Shown here in pieces: positions 10,049 through 18,304 of a stretch of 53,922 bases of DNA. Position 1 is the stretch's first letter; each line of letters starts with the position of its first letter. Below the pieces are notes generated by a model. It had not been told where the DNA came from, made no database searches, and saw only the letters and a program-made list of their open reading frames with translations. The translations under genes were made by a program, and so were the position numbers. This stretch comes from Mycobacterium sp. URHD0025 (GTDB taxonomy: Bacteria; Actinomycetota; Actinomycetes; Mycobacteriales; Mycobacteriaceae), in assembly GCF_000426065.1 (NCBI RefSeq), contig NZ_KE384491.1, forward strand, positions 703,018-756,939. The letters are read 5' to 3'.

Positions 10049-11162
10049 CCAGGCGCTGAATCTGATTGGTGCCCTCGAAGATCTGGGTGATCTTCGCTTC
10101 GCGCATGAACCGCTCCACCCGGAAATCGCGGGTGTAGCCGACACCGCCGAACACCTGCACGGCGTCCGTGGTGACCTTCATGGCGGCATCGGTGGCGATC
10201 AGCTTCGCGACGCTGGCCTGGGTCGAGTAGGGCAGGCCGAGGTCCCGACGGCGTGCGGCATCGAGATAGGTGGCCCGCGCGCTGACCACCGCTGCGGCCA
10301 TGTCGGCGAGCAGGAATCCGAGACCCTGGTGGTCGACGATCTTGCGGCCGAACGTGGTTCGCTCGTTGGCGTACCGGACGGCCTCGTCCAGGGCGGCCTG
10401 GGCGATACCGACCGCGATGGCGGCGATGCCGAGCCGGCCGGAGTCCAGTGCCGAGAAGGCGATCGAAAGCCCTTGTCCCTCTTGACCGATCAGCCGCTCG
10501 GCGTCGATACGGGCGTTGTCGTAGAAGGCCGAGGTGGTGGGCACCGCGTGCAGGCCCATCTTCTCTTCGGGCTTGCCGAAGCTCAGCCCGTCGAGATCGC
10601 CCGGGACCAGGAAGCAGGAGATGCCCTTCGACCCTTCACCGGTGCGAGCGAACAGTGTGTAGAAATCGGCCTTGCCGCCGTGGGTGATCCAGGCCTTCGA
10701 ACCGTTGAGTATGAAGCCGCCGGCGTCCTGGGTTGCCTTGCAGTTCAGTGCCGCGGCATCGGATCCGGCCTGCGGTTCGGACAGGCTGTAGGCGCCGATC
10801 TGCTCGCCGGACAGCATGCCGGGCAGCCACCGCGCCTTCTGCTCATCGGTGCCGTAGGCGAGCAGTGGGTGCGACGACAGGCTGTGCACGCTGACTGCCA
10901 CGCCGATCGCGGCCCACCGCGCGGCGATCTCCTCGAGGACCTGCAGGTAGACCTCATAGGGTTGGCCGCCGCCACCCCACTCCTCGGGCTGAGGGAGGCT
11001 CAGCAGCCCGGCCGCGCCGAGTTGGGCGAAGACGCCCTCGGGGTAGGTCTCGGCTTTCTCATGCTCGTCGACGATCGGATCGAGCACCTTGTCGGCGATA
11101 TCGCGGGTGAGCTCGATCAGCTCGCGCGCCTCGTCAGAGGGGAGTAGGCGGTCAACAGGCAT
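10023..11162 (-). CDS. acyl-CoA dehydrogenase (short-chain/butyryl-CoA type)
   Basis: A 379-residue protein, the usual length of soluble acyl-CoA dehydrogenases. It has YSLSEPQAGSDAAAL, GGFILNGSKAWITHG, ERTTFGRKIVDHQGLGF, QVFGGVGYTRDF and IFEGTNQIQRLVISR. The Glu of the EGTNQ motif matches the catalytic base of the short/medium-chain branch. FAD-dependent alpha,beta-dehydrogenation of an acyl-CoA is therefore likely. The gene lies downstream of ridA on the same strand with a 94-base gap and its own possible -10 box at 11171-11176. It is distinct from the ACAD11-like fadE2 branch. Confidence 0.88.
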   Translation of the reverse strand: MPVDRLLPSDEARELIELTRDIADKVLDPIVDEHEKAETYPEGVFAQLGAAGLLSLPQPEEWGGGGQPYEVYLQVLEEIAARWAAIGVAVSVHSLSSHPLLAYGTDEQKARWLPGMLSGEQIGAYSLSEPQAGSDAAALNCKATQDAGGFILNGSKAWITHGGKADFYTLFARTGEGSKGISCFLVPGDLDGLSFGKPEEKMGLHAVPTTSAFYDNARIDAERLIGQEGQGLSIAFSALDSGRLGIAAIAVGIAQAALDEAVRYANERTTFGRKIVDHQGLGFLLADMAAAVVSARATYLDAARRRDLGLPYSTQASVAKLIATDAAMKVTTDAVQVFGGVGYTRDFRVERFMREAKITQIFEGTNQIQRLVISRGLGS

Positions 11163-11170
11163 ACTTGCAG

Positions 11171-11176
11171 ATCCTA
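11171..11176 (-). promoter_or_regulatory. possible -10 box (TAGGAT) of a leaderless promoter for the acyl-CoA dehydrogenase
   Basis: On the minus strand TAGGAT lies 8 bases before the ATG at 11162, so transcription would start at or next to the start codon. Leaderless transcripts with this spacing are common in mycobacteria. No good -35 box is obvious. Confidence 0.35.
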
Positions 11177-11256
11177 GTTTTTCGCGTGCGCGGACGCGCA
11201 GGTACCCGATCCTGAGCTACAGCGGTCGGGGATCGGGCCGACATCTAGGTGCCGGT

Positions 11257-11640
11257 TCAACGCATCCGGGCGATGATCTGGATCTCGACCAGCGCGCCCG
11301 GGACGGCCAGTTCGGTGACACCGACCGCGGTCCAGGCCGGATACGGTGCGGCAACGAACTCGTCCTTGACCTCGCTGAACACCTGCGCGTGCTGTTGCAG
11401 GCCGACGTGGTAGCTCGTGATGTCGGTGACGTCGGCGAAGGTCAGCCCGGCCTCTGCCAGCAGGCCACGGAGGTTCTCGAACGCCTGCGTGAACTGGGCT
11501 CGGGGATCCTCGGCCACGCTCATGTCCGGCCGGATGCCGATCATCCCCGAACAACGCAGGTGCTCGCCGTCGATCACCGCGGGCGCGAAGTGGTGGGCGT
11601 CGTACATGGGCCGCATCCACTCGGGCACAACAATTTTCAT
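11257..11640 (-). CDS. RidA/YjgF-family protein
   Basis: A 127-residue protein of the RidA (YER057c/YjgF) fold. It has the substrate-pocket Arg in TSYHVG...EVKDEFVAAPYPAWTAVGVTELAVPGALVEIQIIA, where the C-terminal PxxTAVGVxxLxxPGAxVEI pattern is diagnostic. RidA proteins hydrolyse reactive enamine/imine intermediates of PLP enzymes; some subgroups lack this activity, and the N-terminal half here is unlike canonical RidA. The ATG at 11640 begins MKIVVPEWMRPMYD. It lies downstream of pntB but is separated from it by a long hairpin at 11687-11736, so it is probably a separate transcript. Confidence 0.85.
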   Translation of the reverse strand: MKIVVPEWMRPMYDAHHFAPAVIDGEHLRCSGMIGIRPDMSVAEDPRAQFTQAFENLRGLLAEAGLTFADVTDITSYHVGLQQHAQVFSEVKDEFVAAPYPAWTAVGVTELAVPGALVEIQIIARMR

Positions 11641-11686
11641 ACATTGCTCCTCGTTGAGTGCACTCACGTCGTGTTCTGACCGTGAA

Positions 11687-11736
11687 CAGACACAAACCTG
11701 CCCCTTTTCACGCGAAAAGGGGCAGGTTTGTGTCTG
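11687..11736 (-). terminator. long perfect hairpin after pntB
   Basis: Left arm 11687-11709 and right arm 11714-11736 are perfectly complementary over 23 bases, starting CAGACACAAACC and ending GGTTTGTGTCTG, with a 4-base loop. It stands 26 bases after the pntB stop on the minus strand. It has no U-tract, as is common for mycobacterial hairpin terminators. Read-through to ridA should be low if it works as one. Confidence 0.65.
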
Positions 11737-11762
11737 CTCGCCGGAGAAATCCGGCAGAGGGA

Positions 11763-13202
11763 CTACACGTGCTCCGCCACCGGCAGGGCGGCGAGGATGT
11801 CGTTGACGCGGTCGCGGGCGTCGCCGAAGAGCATCTGGGTGTTCTCGCGGAAGAACAACGGGTTCTGCACGCCGGCGTAACCCGAGGCCATGGAGCGCTT
11901 GAACACGATGACATGGTCGGCGTTCCACACGGTGAGCACCGGCATACCCGCGATGGGGCTGTTGGGATCCTCGGCCGCGGCCGGGTTCACGGTGTCGTTG
12001 GCGCCGATGACCAGCACGACGGAGGTGCCGTCGAAGTCGTCGTTGATCTCGTCCATCTCGAGCACGATGTCGTAGGGCACCTTGGCCTCGGCCAGCAGCA
12101 CGTTCATGTGGCCCGGCAGGCGGCCGGCGACGGGGTGGATGCCGAACCGGACGTTGACGCCGCGCTCCCGCAGCTTGCGGGTCAGATCGGCCACACCGTA
12201 CTGGGCCTGGGCCACGGCCATGCCGTAGCCCGGCGTGATGATGACCGAGTCGGCGTGGCTGAGCAGTTCGGCCGCACCTTCGGCATTGATCTCGCGGTGC
12301 TCGCCGTAATCCTTGTCCTCCGCGGGCCCGGCTTCGATGCCGAAACCACCGGCGATCACGGAGATGAACGACCGGTTCATGGCCTTGCACATGATGTAGG
12401 ACAGGTAGGCACCGGAGGAGCCGACGAGGGCGCCCGTGATGATCAGCAGGTCGTTGCCGAGCAGGAAGCCCGATGCGGCTGCCGCCCAGCCCGAGTAGCT
12501 GTTGAGCATCGACACCACGACAGGCATGTCGCCACCGCCGATGGAGGCCACCAGGTGCCAGCCCAGCAGCAATGCGAGCACGGTGACCACGATGAGCAGC
12601 CACAGGTGCGGCTCGATGACGAACCACACGGTCAGGGCGAAGAAGGCGACCAGTGCGCCGATGTTGAGGAAGTTCTTGCCGGGCAGCATCAGCGGTGCGG
12701 ATTTGATGCGGGCCGACAGCTTGAGGTTGGCGACGATGGAGCCGGTGAAGGTGACCGCACCGATGAACACGCCGATGAACACCTCTGCCGAGTGGATGCC
12801 GAGCATGCCTTCGCCGGCCAGCTTGGTGGCTTCGGCGCCGGCCGTGTCACCTTCGACGTGCAGGTAGCCGTTCCAGCCGACCAGCACCGCGGCCAGACCG
12901 ACGAAGCTGTGCAGCAGTGCGATCAGTTCGGGCATGCCGGTCATCTCGACCACCTTGGCGCGCCACAGGCCGATCGCGGCGCCGACGATCATGGCGCCGA
13001 TCAGCAGGGCCAGGCCCAGCGGTTCGATCTTGCGTTCGACGGCGAGGGCGATCGTGGCGATCAGGGCCACCGCCATGCCGACCATGCCGAAGGTGTTTCC
13101 GGCCCTTGAGGTCTCGTGCTTGGAGAGGCCGGCCAGGGCGAGGATGAACAGCAGAGCCGCGACGACGTAGGCCGCCGAGGCAACGTTTTCTAGGGTGAAC
13201 AT
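11763..13202 (-). CDS. pntB: NAD(P) transhydrogenase subunit beta
   Basis: A 479-residue protein. The first 260 residues contain about nine hydrophobic segments of the proton-translocating domain II. The C-terminal domain III binds NADP(H) with GYGMAVAQAQYGVADL, FGIHPVAGRLPGHMNVLLAEAKVPYD, EMDEIN and VVLVIGANDTVNPAA. PntB pairs with PntA to transfer hydride between NADH and NADP+ at the expense of the proton gradient, feeding NADPH to biosynthesis. It starts 4 bases after the pntA stop, so the two form an operon. Confidence 0.95.
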   Translation of the reverse strand: MFTLENVASAAYVVAALLFILALAGLSKHETSRAGNTFGMVGMAVALIATIALAVERKIEPLGLALLIGAMIVGAAIGLWRAKVVEMTGMPELIALLHSFVGLAAVLVGWNGYLHVEGDTAGAEATKLAGEGMLGIHSAEVFIGVFIGAVTFTGSIVANLKLSARIKSAPLMLPGKNFLNIGALVAFFALTVWFVIEPHLWLLIVVTVLALLLGWHLVASIGGGDMPVVVSMLNSYSGWAAAASGFLLGNDLLIITGALVGSSGAYLSYIMCKAMNRSFISVIAGGFGIEAGPAEDKDYGEHREINAEGAAELLSHADSVIITPGYGMAVAQAQYGVADLTRKLRERGVNVRFGIHPVAGRLPGHMNVLLAEAKVPYDIVLEMDEINDDFDGTSVVLVIGANDTVNPAAAEDPNSPIAGMPVLTVWNADHVIVFKRSMASGYAGVQNPLFFRENTQMLFGDARDRVNDILAALPVAEHV

Positions 13203-13206
13203 TCCT

Positions 13207-14733
13207 CTAGCTCCTCGAGAACATGGCGAGCATGCGACGCGTCACCGCGAAGCCGCCGAAGACGTTGATACTGGCGAGCAGGATGGCGCAGGTCGCGATC
13301 GCGGTCACCAGTGCATTGCCGTGGCCGATCTGCAGCAGGGCACCCACCACGATGATTCCCGAAATCGCGTTGGTCACCGACATCAGCGGGGTGTGCAGCG
13401 CGTGGTGCACGTTGCCGATCACGTAGTAGCCGATCACGATCGCCAGCGCGAACACCGTCAGGTGGACCTGAAGCGCTGCCGGGGAGATCGCGATGAGGGC
13501 GAAGATCGCGGCGGCTGCGCCGAAGGTGACCCCGAGCCGGCGCGCGGTCGACATCGGACGCTTCTCCGGCTTGACGGGTGCGGCGGCCGCAGCGGGCTGG
13601 GCTGCCGGCGCCGCGGAGACCTGCACCGGTGGCGGCGGCCAGGTGGTCTCGCCGTCGCGCACCACGGTCATCGAGCGCTGCACCACGTCGTCCCAGTCGA
13701 GGACGACCTTGCCGTCTTTCTCCGGGGTCAGCAGTTTGAGCAGGTTGACCAGGTTGGTGCCGTACAGCTGGGAGGCCTGGGCTGGCAGGCGGCCGGCCAG
13801 GTCGGTGTAGCCGATGATCGTCACGCCGTTGTCGGTGACGATGGCCTGGTCCTTGACGGTGCCTTCGACGTTGCCGCCGTTGGCCGCGGCCATGTCGACG
13901 ATCACGCTGCCGGCCTTCATCGAGGCCACCATCTCGGCGGTGATGATGCGCGGTGCGGGCCTGCCGGGGATCAGCGCGGTCGTGACGATGATGTCGACGT
14001 CCTTGCACTGCTCGGCGTACAGCGCCGCCTCGCGCGCCTTGTAGTCGTCGTCCATCTCCTTGGCATAGCCCGTGGCCGACACCTCGGCAGCCGCCGGATC
14101 GACCGACAGGTACTCGCCACCGAGAGAGGCGACCTGGTCGGCGACCTCGGGGCGCGGGTCGGTGGCCCGCACGATCGCACCGAGGCTGCCCGCGGCGCCG
14201 ATGGCGGCCAAGCCGGCCACACCGGCGCCCACGACGAGCACCTTGGCCGGGGGCACCTTGCCCGCCGCGGTGACCTGACCGGTGAAGAACCGGCCGAAAG
14301 CGTGGGCGGCCTCGACCACGGCGCGGTAGCCGGCGATGTTGGCCATCGAAGACAAGACGTCCAGTGACTGGGCCCGCGAGATGCGCGGCACCGCGTCCAT
14401 GGCCAGCACGGTGATCGGGCGGGTGGACAGCGTCTCGACCAGCTCGGGCTTGAGCGCGGGTGAGATCAAGCTCACCAGCGTTGCTCCGTCGCGCAGCTTG
14501 GCGATCTCGGCATCATCAGGTGCGTTCACCTTCAGCACGACGTCGGCGTCCCACGCCTGACCGATTTCGGCACCCGCGTCGACGTAGGCGGCGTCGGAGA
14601 AGCTCGAGGCAACACCGGCGCCGGACTCTACGACTACCGCGTAACCGAGCTTGATGATCTGCCCGACAGTCTGCGGCGTGGCGGCGACGCGCGTTTCCCC
14701 AGGTAGAGACTCGCGCGGGATCCCGATGAGCAT
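13207..14733 (-). CDS. pntA: NAD(P) transhydrogenase subunit alpha, single-chain (PntAA+PntAB fused)
   Basis: A 508-residue protein. The N-terminal NAD(H)-binding domain I begins MLIGIPRESLPGETRVA and contains KVLVVGAGVAGLAAIGAAGSLG. A Pro/Ala-rich linker at about residues 370-400 leads to four hydrophobic segments that make up the PntAB part. M. tuberculosis has these as two genes (pntAa, pntAb); here they are fused as in E. coli PntA, and the length agrees with the E. coli form. The gene is the first of the pntAB operon. The orphan corA tail and the left end of the 16-kb block start 117 bases upstream. Confidence 0.95.
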   Translation of the reverse strand: MLIGIPRESLPGETRVAATPQTVGQIIKLGYAVVVESGAGVASSFSDAAYVDAGAEIGQAWDADVVLKVNAPDDAEIAKLRDGATLVSLISPALKPELVETLSTRPITVLAMDAVPRISRAQSLDVLSSMANIAGYRAVVEAAHAFGRFFTGQVTAAGKVPPAKVLVVGAGVAGLAAIGAAGSLGAIVRATDPRPEVADQVASLGGEYLSVDPAAAEVSATGYAKEMDDDYKAREAALYAEQCKDVDIIVTTALIPGRPAPRIITAEMVASMKAGSVIVDMAAANGGNVEGTVKDQAIVTDNGVTIIGYTDLAGRLPAQASQLYGTNLVNLLKLLTPEKDGKVVLDWDDVVQRSMTVVRDGETTWPPPPVQVSAAPAAQPAAAAAPVKPEKRPMSTARRLGVTFGAAAAIFALIAISPAALQVHLTVFALAIVIGYYVIGNVHHALHTPLMSVTNAISGIIVVGALLQIGHGNALVTAIATCAILLASINVFGGFAVTRRMLAMFSRS

Positions 14734-14849
14734 CGAATCCGCTCCGTTCTGTTCGTTGGGCGTACTGGTTCAGCCCGAAAGAGTGTCGCATTTGTGTTCA
14801 GATAACGCCCATGCCCCTTTTGGGGGATGTGACCCGAGGCGCAGTTTTT

Positions 14850-14933
14850 GCTACAGCCAGTCACGGCGTTTGAACATCACATACAACAGGATGACCAGCA
14901 CAACGATCAAAATGCCGCTGGCGATGAACCCGA
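14850..14933 (-). repeat. left direct repeat (attL-like) of the 16-kb block
   Basis: These 84 bases match 30856-30939 with one difference (C at 14916, T at 30922), in the same orientation. The right copy is the real 3' end of corA; this copy is an orphan. The pair therefore brackets 16 kb of accessory genes in the way that att sites bracket an integrated element. Confidence 0.85.
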
Positions 14934-14957
14934 AGAGGGCCTGCTCGTGCAGGTACG
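14851..14957 (-). pseudogene. orphan corA 3'-end fragment
   Basis: Read on the minus strand, the last 25 or so codons encode GFIASGILIVVLVILL then YVMFKRRDWL and a TAG stop, nearly the same as the true CorA C-terminus. Upstream codons (AVTYLHEQALF) align codon for codon with the intact gene (NVEYPGINTVV) but are diverged, which suggests the fragment comes from another corA allele. It runs into the stop of the amine oxidase gene and has no start of its own. Confidence 0.75.
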
Positions 14958-16271
14958 TTACCGCGGGCGCACGTGCCCAGGCTGAAGGTTCGCTGCGATC
15001 TTGCGCGCGGCGTGCGCGCCGGTGTCCATGGCACCTTCGATCGCACCGGCCTCGACCCCGGCGATATCGCTTCCTGCGAAGTGGATCCGCCCGTGCGCCT
15101 CACGCAGCTGCACGGCGCCGTTGGTGAAGTGGCCAGGCCGGTGCACCATGAAGCCGCCCTTGGCGAACTCGTCGGTGGACCAGTCGTGGCAGGCGGTCTC
15201 CGACACCTCGATATCGGGAATGAAGTGCCGCAGCCCGCGCTGCACCGCGGCTGGGTCGGTGGCATCAATGTCTGCGCTGTTGGAACACAGGCACATGATG
15301 AAGGTGTCCCCCTCGGCGTGGTACTCCACGCGCGCGGCGTTGATCGGATTCTGTCCGAGGGGTGCCACGGCTTGGAAGGGCTCGAGTACGCCCTTGGCTC
15401 GCACCCAAATCTTGGAGCCCATGATCGGGTTCTTCTCGTCGATCATGACGCGCGACGCCGCTGGGACGTCCGGCGTGAAGGTGATGTCGCCCAACGTGTT
15501 CAGGGGTACCGCGACGACGACGCTGCGAGCGCGGATCTGCTCACCGTCTCTTGTCGTCACGGTGACGGCCGAGCCGTCGTCCTCGACCGCGGCGATCGGG
15601 GTGGACAGCCGCACCGCGGCTTTCGACTCAGCCATGATGGCATCGAGCAGTCGCTTTGTGCCGCCCTCGATCGGCCACGTGCCCGCGGTCTCGAAGAACG
15701 CCGCCCAACTGCCGAAGTAGGTGGCGACGCACGAGAGGAACTGGGCGACACCGTGATCCTTGTAGGCGGTCACGAGCCCGGCCATCGCGCCGTCGAGCAG
15801 ATCGTGTTCGTACGGGGGCAGGTCCAGCGCGGCGAACCGGTCGGCGATGGTTTCCTTCTCGACCGCGCTGGTATCGACCAGGCTGATGTCGAACGGCTGC
15901 GGGAACACCGCACGTGCGTCGGCAAAAAACCGGCTCATGAGGGGCTCTAGGGCCGCTCCGTACTCTTCGGGTGACGCGGAATGCGTGGTGCCCTGCGCGA
16001 TCCAGTACATCGTTGTGGGCACGGTGGGGATCTGTAGTGGAATGTCGTGACGCTGGAGTTCCTGCCACATGTTCGGCTGGGTCCAGTGCACATAGGTGCC
16101 GCCATACTCGAGTTGACGGCCGAGTCCGTCCGCCGTCCAGGTGCGCCCACCGATCCGGTCGCGGGCCTCGACGAGTAGCACTGAGTAGCCCTGCACGCTC
16201 AGGTCCCTTGCCGCAATGACTCCGGCGAATCCTGCGCCGATGACGACGACGTCGTAGTTGTCGGTGGACAT
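14958..16271 (-). CDS. flavin-containing amine oxidase (MAO/FAO-like)
   Basis: A 437-residue flavoprotein. The N-terminus has the dinucleotide fold VVVIGAGFAGVIAARDL, followed by VEARDRIGGRTWT, the second flavin motif of monoamine oxidases. The C-terminus has RIHFAGSDIAGVEAGAIEGAMDTG, which closes the flavin site. No SGCY-type covalent flavin cysteine is visible, so FAD is probably non-covalent. Oxidation of an amine to an aldehyde or imine is the family reaction. It is divergent from tetR1; its promoter has TTGACG-N17-TTAGAG with an operator dyad over the -10 box. Confidence 0.87.
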   Translation of the reverse strand: MSTDNYDVVVIGAGFAGVIAARDLSVQGYSVLLVEARDRIGGRTWTADGLGRQLEYGGTYVHWTQPNMWQELQRHDIPLQIPTVPTTMYWIAQGTTHSASPEEYGAALEPLMSRFFADARAVFPQPFDISLVDTSAVEKETIADRFAALDLPPYEHDLLDGAMAGLVTAYKDHGVAQFLSCVATYFGSWAAFFETAGTWPIEGGTKRLLDAIMAESKAAVRLSTPIAAVEDDGSAVTVTTRDGEQIRARSVVVAVPLNTLGDITFTPDVPAASRVMIDEKNPIMGSKIWVRAKGVLEPFQAVAPLGQNPINAARVEYHAEGDTFIMCLCSNSADIDATDPAAVQRGLRHFIPDIEVSETACHDWSTDEFAKGGFMVHRPGHFTNGAVQLREAHGRIHFAGSDIAGVEAGAIEGAMDTGAHAARKIAANLQPGHVRPR

Positions 16272-16301
16272 GGGTCCCCTTGTGTCGGTAATAACAAAAT
16301 C

Positions 16302-16324
16302 AAACTCGAATCGAGATCGACTCT
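16302..16324 (-). promoter_or_regulatory. TetR operator site 1 over the -10 box of the amine oxidase gene
   Basis: On the minus strand the 23-base site reads AGAGTCGAT-CTCGA-TTCGAGTTT, close to the shared dyad AAAGTCGAT-N5-ATCGACTTT. It overlaps TTAGAG (16321-16326), which lies 17 bases from TTGACG (16344-16349). Binding there would block the promoter. Confidence 0.65.
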
Positions 16325-16386
16325 AAACCGCACCGAGCAAGGTCGTCAACGGTTCGCGACCGGACGTGACGGCAATCGCAGGCTGA

Positions 16387-16402
16387 TACGATGTGGAATC
16401 GT
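16387..16402 (+). promoter_or_regulatory. leaderless promoter and dyad at the tetR1 start
   Basis: TACGAT (16387-16392) lies 8 bases before the GTG at 16401, so the transcript should be leaderless. The same bases form ACGAT-N5-ATCGT (16388-16402), the core dyad of the block. tetR2 has the same arrangement, which points to autoregulation of both genes. Confidence 0.6.
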
Positions 16403-17051
16403 GTTCGACACCAAGCCAACGCGGCGTGAAGCCGGCCGTGCACCGGTGGTGCAGCGCCGAGGTGTTGAGCGTGTGCAGGCGATCCTCGATGCGGCCGAGA
16501 CCCTGCTCGCCGAGCAGGGCTACGCGGCCGCCACTCTCAAGGCCATCGGTGAGCGCACGGGCATTCCGACCGCATCCCTCTACCACTACTTCGCCGATCG
16601 TGGGCAGGTCGACACCGAACTGGTGAACCGTCATGCCGCCGCACTCGACGAGCAGTTCGCCGCAGGATTGGACGACCCGAAGGCGAAAACTCTGCCCGGC
16701 GCCATCGACGCGGTGATCGCACGCATCGCTAGCTATTTCCGGGACAATCCGAGCTTCGTCCAGTTGTGGTTCGTCGGCCGTAACTCGACCCTCACCGACA
16801 TCGCCAGGGGTATGCACACATCGTGGGCCGAGCGACTCCGGAAGCATCTCGTCGAGCGCAAACTCATCCGCGCCAACACTCCGCTGCTCGCGGTTGAGCT
16901 GGTCTTCGAGGCGGGAGATCGGCTCTTCGACGTTGCGTTCCAGCGTTCGTCGTCCGGTGACGATGCAACGCTTGACGAGACTCGGCGAATTCTCACCGCA
17001 TATCTCCAGGGTTACGCACCGAAGTCCACGCGGCAGGCCAAGGTCAAGTAA
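16401..17051 (+). CDS. TetR-family regulator 1 of the catabolic block
   Basis: A 216-residue regulator. The HTH lies at about residues 25-70: AILDAAETLLAEQGYAAATLKAIGERTGIPTASLYHYFADRG. The rest is the helical ligand domain. The protein is a clear paralogue of the TetR at 22392-23030; recognition helices (PTASLYHYF) are identical, so both should bind the same DNA. The GTG at 16401 starts right after the leaderless promoter. It is divergent to the amine oxidase gene and precedes the alcohol dehydrogenase operon. Ligand is unknown, perhaps a CoA ester of the pathway. Confidence 0.88.
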   Translation: MFDTKPTRREAGRAPVVQRRGVERVQAILDAAETLLAEQGYAAATLKAIGERTGIPTASLYHYFADRGQVDTELVNRHAAALDEQFAAGLDDPKAKTLPGAIDAVIARIASYFRDNPSFVQLWFVGRNSTLTDIARGMHTSWAERLRKHLVERKLIRANTPLLAVELVFEAGDRLFDVAFQRSSSGDDATLDETRRILTAYLQGYAPKSTRQAKVK

Positions 17052-17115
17052 CCAAGCCTTCCTCACTTTACTCACGTTGTCCCCTTTGTGATTTCGCAGA
17101 TCTCCTGATCGATCG

Positions 17116-17144
17116 TTGACAGTCGTCGCGGTGCTGCGTACGCT
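17116..17144 (+). promoter_or_regulatory. promoter of the adh-ligase operon
   Basis: TTGACA (17116-17121) and TACGCT (17139-17144) are separated by 17 bases, a good sigma-A type promoter. The operator at 17150-17172 follows at the expected start of transcription. Confidence 0.6.
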
Positions 17145-17149
17145 CGGCA

Positions 17150-17172
17150 AAACTCGATCTCGAATCGATATC
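17150..17172 (+). promoter_or_regulatory. TetR operator site 2 in front of the alcohol dehydrogenase gene
   Basis: The site reads AAACTCGAT-CTCGA-ATCGATATC and has a perfect TCGAT-N5-ATCGA core. It covers the expected transcription start and ends 15 bases before the ATG at 17188, just ahead of the GGAGG ribosome-binding site. Confidence 0.65.
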
Positions 17173-17187
17173 GATGGAGGAGTCACG

Positions 17188-18294
17188 ATGAAGACAACCG
17201 CCGCGGTCCTGTTCGAGCCGGGCAGGCCGTTCGAGATCGTGGAGTTGGACCTCGACGGTCCGCGCACCGGCGAAGTCCTGATCAGGTACACCGCTGCGGG
17301 CCTGTGTCACTCCGACCTGCATCTCACCGACGGCGACCTGCCTCCGCGATTTCCGATCGTGGGCGGCCACGAGGGCGCCGGCATCATCGAAGAGGTCGGT
17401 CCTGGCGTCACCAAGGTCAAGCCGGGTGATCACGTGGTGTGCAGCTTCATCCCGAGTTGCGGCCACTGTCGCTACTGTTCGACCGGGAGGCAGAGCCTGT
17501 GTGACATGGGCGCCACCATCCTGGAGGGCTGTATGCCCGATGGTTCCTTCCGATTCCACTACGGCGGCGAGGAATTCGGCGCGATGTGCATGCTGGGGAC
17601 CTTCTCCGAGCGGGCCACCATATCGCAGAACTCGGTGGTCAAGGTCGACGAATGGCTACCACTGGAAACCGCGGTCCTGGTCGGCTGCGGGGTGCCTACC
17701 GGGTGGGGCAGTGCCAACTATGCCGGCGGGGTGCGTCCTGGCGACATCGCCGTCGTGTACGGCGTCGGCGGCATCGGTATCAATGCCGTACAGGGTGCTG
17801 CGCTCGCAGGTGCCAAGTACGTCATCGCGGTCGATCCCATCGAGTTCAAACGCGAGACTGCACTGAAATTCGGTGCCACGCATGTGTTCAGTGACGCGGC
17901 CGAGGCCGCGGGGAAAATCAATGAACTTTCGTGGGGTCAGGGTGCGGACCAGGCCATCGTCACCGTCGGCACGGTTGACGAAGAAGTGATCTCGGCTGCG
18001 TTCGCCGTCGTCGGAAAGGGCGGCACTCTGGTCGTCACCGGTATGGCCGCCCCCGACAAGTTGACCGTCCACGTATCCGGCCTGGACCTGACCCTCAACG
18101 AGAAGACCATCAAGGGCACGCTGTTCGGTTCCGCCAATCCCCAGTACGACATCGTGCGACTGCTGCGGCTCTACGACGCCGGCCAGCTCAAGCTCGACGA
18201 GCTCATCACCACCAGATACCGCCTCGAGGATGTCAATCAGGGCTACCAGGATCTGCGCGACGGCAAGAACATCCGCGGAATCATCGTTCATTGA
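17188..18294 (+). CDS. zinc-dependent (NDMA-type) alcohol dehydrogenase, AdhD-like
   Basis: A 368-residue medium-chain dehydrogenase. It has the catalytic zinc ligands in AAGLCHSDLH and GGHEGAG, and the structural zinc cluster CGHCRYCSTGRQSLC. The nucleotide fold is VVYGVGGIGINAVQGAALAGA. Sequence and length match the nicotinoprotein/NDMA-dependent mycobacterial AdhD group (Rv3086 in the mymA operon, by recall). It should interconvert an alcohol and an aldehyde or ketone. GGAGG stands 7 bases before the ATG. The acyl-CoA ligase follows 10 bases downstream. Regulated by the promoter/operator at 17116-17172. Confidence 0.9.
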   Translation: MKTTAAVLFEPGRPFEIVELDLDGPRTGEVLIRYTAAGLCHSDLHLTDGDLPPRFPIVGGHEGAGIIEEVGPGVTKVKPGDHVVCSFIPSCGHCRYCSTGRQSLCDMGATILEGCMPDGSFRFHYGGEEFGAMCMLGTFSERATISQNSVVKVDEWLPLETAVLVGCGVPTGWGSANYAGGVRPGDIAVVYGVGGIGINAVQGAALAGAKYVIAVDPIEFKRETALKFGATHVFSDAAEAAGKINELSWGQGADQAIVTVGTVDEEVISAAFAVVGKGGTLVVTGMAAPDKLTVHVSGLDLTLNEKTIKGTLFGSANPQYDIVRLLRLYDAGQLKLDELITTRYRLEDVNQGYQDLRDGKNIRGIIVH

Positions 18295-18304
18295 GAGGCC
18301 GCTC

